Assembly: GCA_022843945.1 (NCBI GenBank)
Contig: JALHMR010000037.1
Span: 1-49,518, forward strand
Length of the DNA stretch: 49,518 nt
Reading direction: 5' to 3'
Source: Rhodospirillaceae bacterium
GTDB lineage: Bacteria; Pseudomonadota; Alphaproteobacteria; CACIAM-22H2
The position numbers were made by a program, and so were the translations under genes. The notes under the pieces are model-generated. The model was given only the letters and a program-made list of their open reading frames with translations. It was not told where the DNA came from and did not search any database. The number at the start of each line of letters is the position of its first letter. Within the stretch, counting starts at the first letter, position 1. Positions 19,021 through 30,558 of this stretch are shown here, piece after piece.

Positions 19021-20151
19021 ATGGCCGAAGACACCGACGATTCCTCCAAAACAGAAGACCCAACGGCAAAACGCCAGTCGGAAGCGCGTGACAAGGGCCA
19101 GGTCGGCAAGTCGCGCGAGATCGATCACTGGATCATGCTGTTCGCGGCGACACTGGCCATCGTCATCTTCGGCCCGAACATGGCCTCGGAGCTGCGGCGG
19201 ATCCTGATCTTCTATCTGGAGCTGCCGCACGCGATCGCGGTCGATCGCAACGCCTTGCCCCTGATCCTGCTCGGCCTGTCGCTGGAGATGGGCCGCGTGC
19301 TGGCGCCGATCGCTGGGCTGCTGATCATCGCGGCGATCGGTTCGGGCATCGTCCAGCACGGCCTGCTTTTCTCGCCGTCGATGCTGCAGCCCAAATTCTC
19401 GAAGATCTCGCCGATGGCGGGCTTCAAGCGCATCTTCTCGACCCGCGGCCTCGTCGAGTTCGCCAAGGGAGCCCTCAAGCTGGCGGTCATCGGCACTTTC
19501 GCCTACTGGCTGCTGCGCGACGATTTCGACCGGCTCGAGAAGTTCATCATGATCGACCACACGCAGACGCTGCAGCTGACGCTGGGTCTGTCTCTCAAGC
19601 TGCTCATCGGCGTGCTGTCGATCCTGGCGATCATCGCCATCCTCGATTTCAGTTTCCAGAAGTACCAGACCTGGCGCGACATGCGCATGACGCGCGAGGA
19701 GGTCCGCGAGGAGTACAAACAGGCGGAAGGCGATCCCATCGTCAAGGGACGCCTGCGCCAGTTGCGCCTGGAGCGTGCGCGCCGCCGCATGATGGCGGAG
19801 GTGCCGAAATCGGACGTCGTCATCACCAACCCAACGCACTTCGCCGTCGCCCTCAAATACGACCAGAGCACGATGGCGGCGCCCAAGCTGGTGGCCAAGG
19901 GCGCCGATCTGGTGGCGCACAGGATCCGCGATCTTGCCGCCGAGCATAACGTGCCGATCGTCGAGAACCCGCCGGTTGCGCGCGCCCTCTATGCGGCCGT
20001 CGACCTCGACCGGGAAGTCCCGCCCGAGCACTACAAGGCGGTGGCTGAGATCATCGGCTACGTGATGAAGCTCAAGAAGGGGCAGGTGGCGACGCCGCCC
20101 AAGCCGCGCGACGAGACCTACGCGGGCGAGGATCCCACCGCCCCGAACTAG
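19021..20151 (+). CDS. flhB: Flagellar export switch protein FlhB
   Basis: 376 residues. The basic N-terminus (SSKTEDPTAKRQSEARDKGQ) and four membrane helices are followed by the cytoplasmic domain with the autocleavage motif NPTH (VVITNPTHFAVALKYD). FlhB cleaves itself between Asn and Pro and switches export from rod/hook to filament substrates. The C-terminal tail (RDETYAGEDPTAPN) is short. A second, membrane-free FlhB-C homologue is encoded at 15991-16368. It ends the plus-strand flagellar operon and converges with the epimerase-like gene 28 bases away. Confidence 0.97.
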   Translation: MAEDTDDSSKTEDPTAKRQSEARDKGQVGKSREIDHWIMLFAATLAIVIFGPNMASELRRILIFYLELPHAIAVDRNALPLILLGLSLEMGRVLAPIAGLLIIAAIGSGIVQHGLLFSPSMLQPKFSKISPMAGFKRIFSTRGLVEFAKGALKLAVIGTFAYWLLRDDFDRLEKFIMIDHTQTLQLTLGLSLKLLIGVLSILAIIAILDFSFQKYQTWRDMRMTREEVREEYKQAEGDPIVKGRLRQLRLERARRRMMAEVPKSDVVITNPTHFAVALKYDQSTMAAPKLVAKGADLVAHRIRDLAAEHNVPIVENPPVARALYAAVDLDREVPPEHYKAVAEIIGYVMKLKKGQVATPPKPRDETYAGEDPTAPN

Positions 20152-20179
20152 TTCTGCGGCCGGCCGCTGGGCCCCGGGC

Positions 20180-21016
20180 TCAGTCGATCCGTGAGGGATC
20201 GCCGGTGAAGTTGTGCGCGCACACGCTGCCGCCGTGGAAGATCGCCGCGATCTCGCCGCCGGGCGTGGCCTTGCCCTCGAGCTCCGCCGCCCAATTCTCG
20301 CCGTTGTCCTCCGGATTATAGCCGATATGGGCGCGCGCCTTGGCGTCGCCGCCCCAGAGCGCGCGCTTGTTGTTGGAGACGCCGTAGAGGACGAGGAAAT
20401 GGAAGGACGGCGCCTCGACGCATTTGCGGGCGAGCTGCGCCATGTCGCGGTGGCTGATCCAGCCGCCGAGCTCGCGCGCATTGCCCGGCTTGGCGCGGAA
20501 GGCGCCGATGCGTAGGGCCGCCACCTCCATCCCGTGCTTGTCGGCGTAGAGCCGGCCCATATGCTCGCCGAACACCTTGGAGAGGCCGTAATGCCCGTCG
20601 GGCCGCAGCAGCACGTCCGGGCCGACCGGAATGTCGGCGCGGTAGAAGCCGATCACGTGGTTGGACGAGGCGAAGATGAAGCGCCGCACGCCGGCCTTGC
20701 GGGCCGCTTCGAACATATTGTGGGTGCCGACGACGTTGGTGGTGAGGATCTGCTCCGGCGTACCGCCGGTCTCGCGCGGTATGCCGGCGAGGTGGATGAC
20801 ACAGTCGACGTCCTTCATCGCCGTGTCTGCGATGCCCGGCGCGATGAGATCGCCGGCCAGGACCTCTTCATCCGCCGCCGCGCCTTCCACGGGGCGGATG
20901 TCGTGCCAGCGCAGCCTGTCCGCTGACCCGCGCAGGGCCGGACGCAGGACAGAGCCGATCTCTCCCGCCGCCCCGGTGAGGAGGAGACGCTTTGGGCGGT
21001 TCATATTTTGTGGCAT
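20180..21016 (-). CDS. NAD-dependent epimerase/dehydratase family, uronate-dehydrogenase-like
   Basis: 278 residues from ATG 21016, which has AGGTG six bases upstream; an in-frame ATG at 21034 lacks this. It is a short-chain dehydrogenase/epimerase: the Rossmann motif LLLTGAAGEIGSVLRPAL, the catalytic Ser in FASSNHVIGFY and the Tyr-x3-Lys pair in HYGLSKVFGE. The SSNHVIGFY segment and the short length resemble uronate dehydrogenase, which oxidises glucuronate or galacturonate with NAD+. It lies downstream of a Bug-type binding-protein gene on the same strand, which fits uptake and use of a sugar acid. Substrate assignment is inference. Confidence 0.75.
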   Translation of the reverse strand: MPQNMNRPKRLLLTGAAGEIGSVLRPALRGSADRLRWHDIRPVEGAAADEEVLAGDLIAPGIADTAMKDVDCVIHLAGIPRETGGTPEQILTTNVVGTHNMFEAARKAGVRRFIFASSNHVIGFYRADIPVGPDVLLRPDGHYGLSKVFGEHMGRLYADKHGMEVAALRIGAFRAKPGNARELGGWISHRDMAQLARKCVEAPSFHFLVLYGVSNNKRALWGGDAKARAHIGYNPEDNGENWAAELEGKATPGGEIAAIFHGGSVCAHNFTGDPSRID

Positions 21017-21035
21017 CGGATCACCTGCATACAAC

Positions 21036-21114
21036 GTGTCATGCCCGCGGAAGCGGGCATCCAGGATTCGTGCGCGCTGGTGGCCCTGGACCCCCGCTTT
21101 CGCGGGGGTGACGA
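21036..21114. repeat. Palindromic intergenic repeat (REP/BIME-like)
   Basis: Two hairpins in opposite order: ATGCCCGCGGAAGCGGGCAT (21041-21060) and CCCCCGCTTTCGCGGGGG (about 21091-21108), joined by about 30 bases and flanked by GTCATG/GTGACG. This layout is a common dispersed repeat in GC-rich proteobacteria, recognisable by its translation PRKRAS...TPAFAGV. It sits between the two minus-strand genes and may attenuate transcription into the downstream one. Confidence 0.75.
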
Positions 21115-21146
21115 CCTTGATTGTGTCTAGAGGAACGTCGCGCTGC

Positions 21147-23372
<2,226 letters not shown>

Positions 23373-23396
23373 CCGCCCTGTGGTAGATTTGAGGGC

Positions 23397-25241
<1,845 letters not shown>

Positions 25242-25402
25242 GCGGCGGCTGACGGCGCTGAGCATGGCGCTGTCGATCCTTTTCCCCGGGAAGAACGATA
25301 CCGCAAAAGATAGTAGACGTTCTGGATAGGTCAACCCCGGAGCGTCGAATAATGATCTTGTAATAACAAGGGCTTAAGTTTTTATTTCCCAGCGCCCATA
25401 AA

Positions 25403-25417
25403 AAGACATAGTGTCTT
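25403..25417. promoter_or_regulatory. Inverted repeat upstream of the terminase genes
   Basis: AAGACA-TAG-TGTCTT is a perfect 6-bp inverted repeat, followed at once by TAGTAGACT, which adds a third alternating AGAC/GTCT half-site. It lies in an AT-rich 206-bp gap, 31 bp before ATG 25448. A repressor operator, or a terminase recognition site, is possible. Confidence 0.35.
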
Positions 25418-25447
25418 AGTAGACTCTCCGCCGTCAAAGGAGAGTCC

Positions 25448-25948
25448 ATGCCCCGTGCCGTCCCCGGCCGCCTGCAGCGGCGACGTGTTTTTCTGCGCAG
25501 CCTGGCGGGTGGCGAGACGGTGGTCGCCGCCTCGCAGGCCAGCGGCCTGCGCCTGGCCACTCTTTATCTCTGGCGGCGCAAGGACGAGAGCTTCCGCCTC
25601 GGCTGGGACGAGGCCGCGAAGGTCGGCGCCGAAGCGCTGGCCGCGCGCATCCAGTCCGAGGTGGTGCGCCGCGCCGTGGAAGGCGTGGACGAGACCGTCT
25701 ATCACGCCGGCGAGCCGGTGGGCACGCGCAAGCGCTATTCCGATCCCTTGCTCATGCTCAGCCTGCGCGAATTTACCCCGGGCAAAGCGGAACGCCCGCC
25801 GCGCCCCGCGGCCCTCCCGCCGCCCGACGAAAACCGGCGCATCACGGTGGTAGTGCGCGAGTTCGGCCCTCCTCCTGAAAGAGTGGCGCCGGAGAAGGGG
25901 GCGGAGAAGGCGTTGCCGGTACCGGAGAAGGAGCGGGGGGATGAGTGA
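25448..25948 (+). CDS. Terminase small-subunit-like protein
   Basis: 166 residues from ATG 25448 with AAAGGAG upstream. The N-terminal part is a helix-turn-helix of the phage packaging type (ETVVAASQASGLRLATLYLWRRKDE), followed by RLGWDEAAKVGAEALAARI and AVEGVDETVYHAGEPVGTRK, a pattern common in small terminase-like proteins that bind the packaging site. The C-terminal 60 residues are proline-rich and charged. It overlaps the large-subunit gene by eight bases, supporting a packaging pair. No portal or capsid genes follow. Confidence 0.7.
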   Translation: MPRAVPGRLQRRRVFLRSLAGGETVVAASQASGLRLATLYLWRRKDESFRLGWDEAAKVGAEALAARIQSEVVRRAVEGVDETVYHAGEPVGTRKRYSDPLLMLSLREFTPGKAERPPRPAALPPPDENRRITVVVREFGPPPERVAPEKGAEKALPVPEKERGDE

Positions 25949-27527
25949 GTCTCATTTGCGTCTCGTACCCCCCACCCTAGCCCTCCCCCGCAAGGGGGGA
26001 GGGGATATGAATGCGCCTCTCCTTACCCCCTCCCCCTCGACGGGGGAGGGTCGGGGTGGGGGTGATGCTTCGCCAACAACGAACGGCATCACCCTCGAAC
26101 TCGAACTCCCCTACCGCTGGCAGCCGCGCCCGCATCAGCTCGGGCTGTGGTCTTTCCTCGAACAGGCGATCAAGAAGGATCCTCCCGGCACGCGCGCCGT
26201 CGCGGTCTGGCATCGAAGGGCCGGCAAGGATTCGGTGGCGGTGAACTTCGCCGCCTGCGCCGCGCACCGGCGCGTCGGCAACTACTGGCACATGCTGCCC
26301 ACCGCCCGGCAGGGCCGCAAGGTGATCTGGGAAGGCATCGACCGCGACGGCCGCCGGCTGATCGACCAGGCCTTTCCGCCGCACCTGCGCAGCGGCAAGT
26401 CAGAGGAGGACATGCTGATCCGCCTGGAGCACGGCTCGACCTGGCAGGTGGTCGGCTCCGACAATTTCGACTCCCTGGTCGGCGCCAATCCGGTGGGCGT
26501 GGTGTTCTCCGAATGGGCGCTGGCCGATCCGCGCGCCTGGGACTACATCCGCCCGATCCTGGCCGAGAACGGCGGCTGGGCGCTGTTCATCTACACGGCG
26601 CGCGGGCGCAACCACGGCGCCAGCCTCTATGACATGGCGCGGCGCACCGAAGGCTGGTTCGCCGAGAAGCTGACGGTCGAGGATACCGGCATCATCGCGC
26701 CCGAGATCATCGCCGCCGAGCGCCGCTCCGGCATGAGCGAGGAGATGATCCGCCAGGAATACTACTGCTCGTTCGAGGCGGCGCTGGCCGGCGCCTATTA
26801 CGGCACCCTGATCGAGACCGCCGAGCAGGAGGGCCGCGTCACCGAAGTGGCGCCCGACCGCACCCTGCCGGTGATCACGGCCTGGGACCTGGGTATCGGC
26901 GATGCGACCTCGATCTGGTTCGCGCAAGCCTCGGGCCGCGAGATCCGGCTGATCGACTACTACGAGGCGTCGGGTGTCGGCCTCGACCACTACGCCCAGG
27001 TGCTGCGCGACAAGCGCGCCCAGCATGACTGGATCTACGGCGAGGCGCTGCTGCCGCACGACGCCATGCAGTCGGAGCTGGGCACGGGCCGCACCCGGCT
27101 GGAGACCTTGCGTAGCCTGGGCCTCGGCCGCACCCGCGTGGTCAAGCGGCTGGCGGTGGATGACGGCATCAATGCAGCCCGAGTCATCCTGCCGCGCTGC
27201 TGGTTCGACGAGCAACGCACCGCGCGCGGGCTGGAGGCGCTGCGGCAATACAGCAGGGCGTGGAGCGAGGAGCGCAAGCTGTTCGGCGAGCGCCCGGCCC
27301 ACGACTGGAGCAGCCACGCCGCCGATGCCTTCCGCTACCTGGCGACGGGCCTGCGCGAGCCGCAGGACGCGGCCTGGGAGGCCACGGTGCGGCAGACCAA
27401 GGCGATCGAGGAGCGGGACCGGCCCGATCCGCATTACGGGCGGACGATTCGAGTGTTCGACGGGCCGGAGATGCAATGCGGCCGCGACGGAACGTGGCGC
27501 GCCACCGAAGCGATCATGGAGGATTGA
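25941..27527 (+). CDS. Phage terminase large subunit
   Basis: 528 residues from ATG 25941, translationally coupled to the small subunit (ATGAGTGA overlap). ATPase features: Walker A-like WHRRAGKDSVAV near residue 92 and Walker B-like VGVVFSEWALAD near 190. The C-terminal nuclease half starts with TAWDLGIGDATSIWF, with the first metal Asp, and ends near HDWSSHAADAFRYLATGL. The motor cuts and packs DNA into proheads. Residues 9-42 are encoded by a palindromic repeat (25967-26063) read in frame, so the native start may have been ATG 26007 or the insertion was tolerated. GC content and codon use resemble the host chromosome. Confidence 0.88.
   Translation: MSESHLRLVPPTLALPRKGGGDMNAPLLTPSPSTGEGRGGGDASPTTNGITLELELPYRWQPRPHQLGLWSFLEQAIKKDPPGTRAVAVWHRRAGKDSVAVNFAACAAHRRVGNYWHMLPTARQGRKVIWEGIDRDGRRLIDQAFPPHLRSGKSEEDMLIRLEHGSTWQVVGSDNFDSLVGANPVGVVFSEWALADPRAWDYIRPILAENGGWALFIYTARGRNHGASLYDMARRTEGWFAEKLTVEDTGIIAPEIIAAERRSGMSEEMIRQEYYCSFEAALAGAYYGTLIETAEQEGRVTEVAPDRTLPVITAWDLGIGDATSIWFAQASGREIRLIDYYEASGVGLDHYAQVLRDKRAQHDWIYGEALLPHDAMQSELGTGRTRLETLRSLGLGRTRVVKRLAVDDGINAARVILPRCWFDEQRTARGLEALRQYSRAWSEERKLFGERPAHDWSSHAADAFRYLATGLREPQDAAWEATVRQTKAIEERDRPDPHYGRTIRVFDGPEMQCGRDGTWRATEAIMED
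25967..26063. repeat. Palindromic repeat inside the terminase N-terminus
   Basis: ACCCCCCACCCT and the matching GGGTCGGGGTGGGGGT form outer arms around two inner hairpins (CCTCCCCCGCAAGGGGGGAGG and CCCTCCCCCTCGACGGGGG-type). This is a typical intergenic palindromic element of GC-rich bacteria, here inside an open frame that it does not break (PPTLALPRKGGG and SPSTGEGRGGG). Confidence 0.75.
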
Positions 27528-27611
27528 TTCGGAAATCCGAAAATTGAATGCAATAATTGTATATGGGAGCCGCGCTGCAACTGAAAGTGACAATGAAAAC
27601 GGGGGGACGAC

Positions 27612-27830
27612 ATGGCCGTTAGTGCCGAATTGCTTCAGGACGCCGTTCGGAACTTATCCGATGCGGCCACCAAATTCGACGCGGCTTTGCCGCTGTTAGA
27701 TCGTTTTGAAATTGAAGAGATCAAGAAATTCGATCCCGACAAACCACTGCATAACAAGAAAGTTCCGGCATTGCGGAGAGGATCGGTAAGGCCACAAGTA
27801 TGTTGGCGACGGCCACCAACGCTGGTTTGA
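27612..27830 (+). CDS. Short hypothetical protein, possibly the front part of a split gene
   Basis: 72 residues from ATG 27612 with GGGGGGAC upstream. The first 50 residues are helical and acidic (MAVSAELLQDAVRNLSDAA, FEIEEIKKFDPDKPLHN) with no recognisable domain. After about residue 52 the composition turns basic and unlike a folded protein (ALRRGSVRPQVCWRRPP). The next gene's frame is readable from just after a TAA at 27752-27754 (SSGIAERIGKATSMLAT), so one indel near 27755-27770 could join both into a single protein. Base composition is lower in GC than the flanking host genes, a sign of transfer. Confidence 0.45.
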   Translation: MAVSAELLQDAVRNLSDAATKFDAALPLLDRFEIEEIKKFDPDKPLHNKKVPALRRGSVRPQVCWRRPPTLV

Positions 27831-28333
27831 CCCATGCCCAGGAAAACCGATTCTCCAAGCTCGATACCGAAGTCTGGTGGGCGGCGGTTGGCGTCTATGT
27901 CTCATATGCCTTGCTGTTTCTAAGCATTAGTCCGCTGGCCGCCTATATCTATGCAAATTGGGGAGTAACACTTCCGTTCGGCGGCGGTTGGGAATACGTT
28001 GCAAATGTTGGCTTGCGCGCAATATTGCTCGCTCCAGCACTTCTCTTCGTCGGCTTTACAAATTTCAACTACGGCCGACTCTTTCGCTTGAAGCACGAAT
28101 ACGGCTTTCGAGCATCATTGGCGGGAGCTGTCGAGGGATTCAGAACCCAAGCTCCTGACCACGGGCAAGACATCGCTGCTGTCGCCTTCTATCAGTTAGG
28201 CCGGAACCCCGCTGAAGCCATTGACGGCCATTCACCAGATCCCGAGTGGTACAAAAAGCTGAAGGAGATTGTTCAGAAGTTCGGCGATCGGTTTGGAAAG
28301 CCGCCAGCTACCCCGCCCACTCAGCCTGGTTAG
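27800..28333 (+). CDS. Two-helix membrane protein of unknown function
   Basis: 177 residues from ATG 27800 (no good ribosome site, and overlapping the previous frame by 31 bases). Two membrane segments are visible, about 27-50 (WWAAVGVYVSYALLFLSISP) and 70-88 (LRAILLAPALLFVGF). They are followed by a soluble tail of about 85 residues (AVAFYQLGRNPAEAIDG, EWYKKLKEIVQKFGD) and a proline-rich end. No family is recognised. Lower GC and relaxed codon use mark it as acquired DNA. It may be the 3' part of a frameshifted gene starting at 27612. Confidence 0.55.
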   Translation: MLATATNAGLTHAQENRFSKLDTEVWWAAVGVYVSYALLFLSISPLAAYIYANWGVTLPFGGGWEYVANVGLRAILLAPALLFVGFTNFNYGRLFRLKHEYGFRASLAGAVEGFRTQAPDHGQDIAAVAFYQLGRNPAEAIDGHSPDPEWYKKLKEIVQKFGDRFGKPPATPPTQPG

Positions 28334-28374
28334 GCGTATTGCCGAAGCGCTGAAATTTGACGATCAGCAGATCG

Positions 28375-29157
28375 ATGTCCCCGATGTGGCTTAGAAGATT
28401 TCGCGACGCTGTTTTTCTCTGGGCTTGGCTAGCGCAGGTGGCGGACAAAGTTGTTCGGCCAATCGCGAAAAGTAGTGGCGTAAGCGATCAGCAGTTCGAT
28501 TACGGCTTTCGAGTCATACGCACCGCGCTTGTGCTGCGCGTTGTGCTGATCATCCTTTTAGGCCTGCTTTCTGGTGTGGGGCTTTTCATCGCGGCGCTTC
28601 AGTATGGCCAAATGAGGCGGCAAACATCAGCGATGCTAGATCAGTCTACCCAAATGCTGCATCAAACCGTGATGAGCAATCGTGCCTGGGTAAGTCCGGT
28701 AGAGGCTGCCTTCGACGGGGAACCTCTGCTTGATAAGCCCATCAAATATTTAATCCGCTATGGCAACACGGGAAAGGAACCGGCTCTCTCTTTCGGAGCC
28801 CAACAGCGGGAGGGTACGGTTGACTACCCCCAAGATCGGTCATGGTATGACGTGTTCAAACCTGACGCTGTTGAAGATATGTGCAGTAGAAGCGGCACGG
28901 GAGATGGCGCTCCGACGATCTATCCATCGCTGCTTCGCGACTACGACTACCGCGTGCAGGCACAAGGAAAAGTGGTGCCGGAGATTTTGGACGGCTCTAA
29001 GGTTCTGTTTGTACAGGGATGCTTCACGTACAAGACTTTCGGAAAAAGGGCGGAAAGCGCGTGGTGCTTTTTGCTGATTCCTCAACTCGATCCAGATACG
29101 AAGAGAGTAACTGGCTTTCGCTCTGGTCGCTGCCCGTATGGTAACAACGCCAACTAA
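28375..29157 (+). CDS. Single-pass membrane protein of unknown function
   Basis: 260 residues from ATG 28375; an in-frame TTG at 28357 is possible. One membrane helix lies near residues 50-72 (VLRVVLIILLGLLSGVGLFI). A short coiled coil (QMRRQTSAMLDQSTQMLHQT) and a C-terminal beta-rich domain of about 150 residues follow (AWVSPVEAAFDGEPL, KYLIRYGNTGKEPALS). The pattern 'helix, coiled coil, then VxNxGxxPA-type beta domain' is common in conserved hypothetical proteins of accessory regions. No catalytic motif is seen. Low GC relative to neighbours. Confidence 0.6.
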   Translation: MSPMWLRRFRDAVFLWAWLAQVADKVVRPIAKSSGVSDQQFDYGFRVIRTALVLRVVLIILLGLLSGVGLFIAALQYGQMRRQTSAMLDQSTQMLHQTVMSNRAWVSPVEAAFDGEPLLDKPIKYLIRYGNTGKEPALSFGAQQREGTVDYPQDRSWYDVFKPDAVEDMCSRSGTGDGAPTIYPSLLRDYDYRVQAQGKVVPEILDGSKVLFVQGCFTYKTFGKRAESAWCFLLIPQLDPDTKRVTGFRSGRCPYGNNAN

Positions 29158-29201
29158 GGCTGTGTGGCGGCGGCCAGTCAGGGCGCCAAGGCGCGCAGAA
29201 C

Positions 29202-29216
29202 TGGGGTCTGACCCCA
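29202..29216. repeat. GGGGTC palindrome
   Basis: TGGGGTC-T-GACCCCA is a perfect 15-base odd palindrome followed by AATTAAAG. Similar GGGGTCAGACCCC motifs occur in dispersed repeats of many proteobacteria. It could also act as a weak terminator for the upstream gene. Confidence 0.4.
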
Positions 29217-29248
29217 ATTAAAGATCATCGAATGCCCGGCTTGCTCCG

Positions 29249-29271
29249 ATATACAAAATCTTGTATATAAT
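29249..29271 (+). promoter_or_regulatory. Promoter with overlapping operator for the toxin-antitoxin operon
   Basis: ATATACAA-AATC-TTGTATAT is a perfect 8-bp inverted repeat (29249-29268). Its right arm runs into a consensus -10 box TATAAT (29266-29271); TTGCTC at 29241 may be the -35. The -10 ends nine bases before the toxin ATG, so the mRNA would be leaderless or nearly so. The operator suits autorepression by the HTH antitoxin. Confidence 0.6.
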
Positions 29272-29280
29272 GGCTGCGCG

Positions 29281-29595
29281 ATGAAACCAGTCGAGTTTCT
29301 CGGCGGTTCGCTGGCGGCGCTGCGGGGCTTTCCCGCATCGGCCCGGCAGCAGGCCGGATATCAACTGGACCGGGTGCAGCGCGGAGTGGAGCCGGTCGAC
29401 TGGAAACCCATGCCCTCCATCGGGCCGGGGGTGCGGGAGATCCGGGTGCGGGACGAGGCGGGCGCCTTCCGCGTGATCTATGTCGCGCACCGGGCCGACG
29501 CGGTCTATGTGCTGCACTGCTTCAGGAAGACGAGCCAGCGCACCAGCCGGTCCGACATCGAGCTGGCGACACGACGGTACAGGAGCTTGCGTTGA
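29281..29595 (+). CDS. HigB/RelE-type toxin (phage Gp49-like)
   Basis: 104 residues. The fold pattern of Gp49/HigB ribosome-dependent mRNA interferases is clear: VEFLGGSLAALRGFPASARQ, GVREIRVRDEAGAFRVIYVA, VYVLHCFRKTSQRTSRSDIE and the terminal ATRRYRSL helix. It has no Shine-Dalgarno and lies right after the promoter. Toxin first, antitoxin second is the higBA order. The operon sits near the right end of the accessory island, where it could stabilise the element. Confidence 0.85.
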   Translation: MKPVEFLGGSLAALRGFPASARQQAGYQLDRVQRGVEPVDWKPMPSIGPGVREIRVRDEAGAFRVIYVAHRADAVYVLHCFRKTSQRTSRSDIELATRRYRSLR

Positions 29596-29885
29596 CGACC
29601 AGGACGAAAAACCGGCGCTTTGCCAGTGTCTGGGAGGCGATCGAGGATGACCGCCCCGCGGCCGCGAGCCTGCGCGCGCGCTCGGCGCTGATGATCGAGC
29701 TGGCCGAGCTGATCCGGCGCAAGGGCTGGACCCAGCGGCAGGCGGCGGCGAAATTCGGCGTGACGCAGCCGCGCGTCTCCGACCTGGCGCGCGGCCGCCT
29801 CGACCTGTTCTCGCTCGATACGCTGGTGAACATGGCCGAGGCCGGCGGGCTCAAGCCGCGCATCAGCGTCAAGCGGGCGGCTTAA
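29592..29885 (+). CDS. XRE/HigA-type antitoxin
   Basis: 97 residues starting at TTG 29592, overlapping the toxin stop (TTGA) with AGGAG seven bases upstream. An N-terminal toxin-binding helix region (FASVWEAIEDDRPAAASLRA) is followed by an XRE-type HTH (LIRRKGWTQRQAAAKFGVTQ, PRVSDLARGRLDLFSLDTL). This should neutralise the toxin and repress the operon through the inverted repeat at 29249-29268. Confidence 0.85.
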   Translation: MTTRTKNRRFASVWEAIEDDRPAAASLRARSALMIELAELIRRKGWTQRQAAAKFGVTQPRVSDLARGRLDLFSLDTLVNMAEAGGLKPRISVKRAA

Positions 29886-29992
29886 GCCAGCGGCCTTTCG
29901 CGGCTAATCGATTTCTGCGGCACGCAGACTGATGATCCGCCGTACACACCGGACGTGCCGGGAGTCCTGTGTGCGCCAGCGGTGACGCGTGA

Positions 29993-30394
29993 CTATTGCT
30001 TTTCGACCTTGGGCACTGAAGCGAGATGATCCACCCAGTGCTGTTGCGAGCGCGTCCAGATTTGGGACCTCGGGATCAGCTGTTCTCGCTGGCGCACGGT
30101 TCCGACCCGGATGAAATAGACCTTCGGCCCATCACCCACGGCTGAGCCAAAGATCGGCGAGCCGCAGCGAGGACAGAATGCCAGCTGGAGCTTGTGTCCG
30201 CTCTCCCCCGTCCTGACATAGATCGTCGGCGTTCCGGACAGACGAAGCGCGTGATCGGCGACCGGAACGAACGTGCGAAACGCGGTGCCCGTCAGCTGTT
30301 GGCAGTCAACGCAGTGGCAGACCCTGGTCTTTTCCGGATCGGCCTCGCCTTCGTAGGTGATGTATCCGCAGTGACATCCGCCGTCGATCTTCAT
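29993..30394 (-). CDS. GFA/CENP-V family zinc protein
   Basis: 133 residues from ATG 30394 with GGGAGG just upstream. The glutathione-dependent formaldehyde-activating enzyme fold is recognised by its zinc cysteines: GGCHCGYITY, VCHCVDCQQLTGTAF and FCPRCGSPIFG. Members bind zinc and some act on glutathione adducts; most have no known substrate. Its ATG overlaps the stop of a truncated CoA-transferase gene (ATGA), showing it was the second gene of an operon whose first gene is now cut. The remaining gap to the antitoxin (29886-29992) contains nothing identifiable. Confidence 0.88.
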   Translation of the reverse strand: MKIDGGCHCGYITYEGEADPEKTRVCHCVDCQQLTGTAFRTFVPVADHALRLSGTPTIYVRTGESGHKLQLAFCPRCGSPIFGSAVGDGPKVYFIRVGTVRQREQLIPRSQIWTRSQQHWVDHLASVPKVEKQ

Positions 30395-30558
30395 CGAGCC
30401 TCCCAGATCACGTTGTCGGCGCGTAATTTGGCGATGGCCCCGCCATCATAGCCGAGCGACGCGAGCACCGCCTCTGTGTGCTGACCCGGTGAGGGTGACC
30501 GGCACGCTGTTCGCCCCTTTGCCAGCCGCGCAAGGCGCTCCAGATCACGATCGCACCC
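30391..30558 (-). pseudogene. 3' stump of a CaiB/BaiF-type CoA-transferase gene
   Basis: On the minus strand the frame ending at TGA 30391-30393 reads SPSPGQHTEAVLASLGYDGG then AIAKLRADNVIWEAR. This matches the characteristic C-terminal tail of class III CoA-transferases (GxHTxxVLxxLGYxxxxIAxLRxxxVI). Reading upstream, the frame runs into the 72-bp cckA repeat at 30559 and no start or catalytic domain exists. The gene was therefore severed exactly at the island's right junction. Confidence 0.6.

Noticed and set aside
17553-20481. Two long minus-strand frames across fliE-flhB
   Set aside because: Antisense to the flagellar genes; very His/Asp/Gln-rich sequences typical of reverse-complement high-GC genes.
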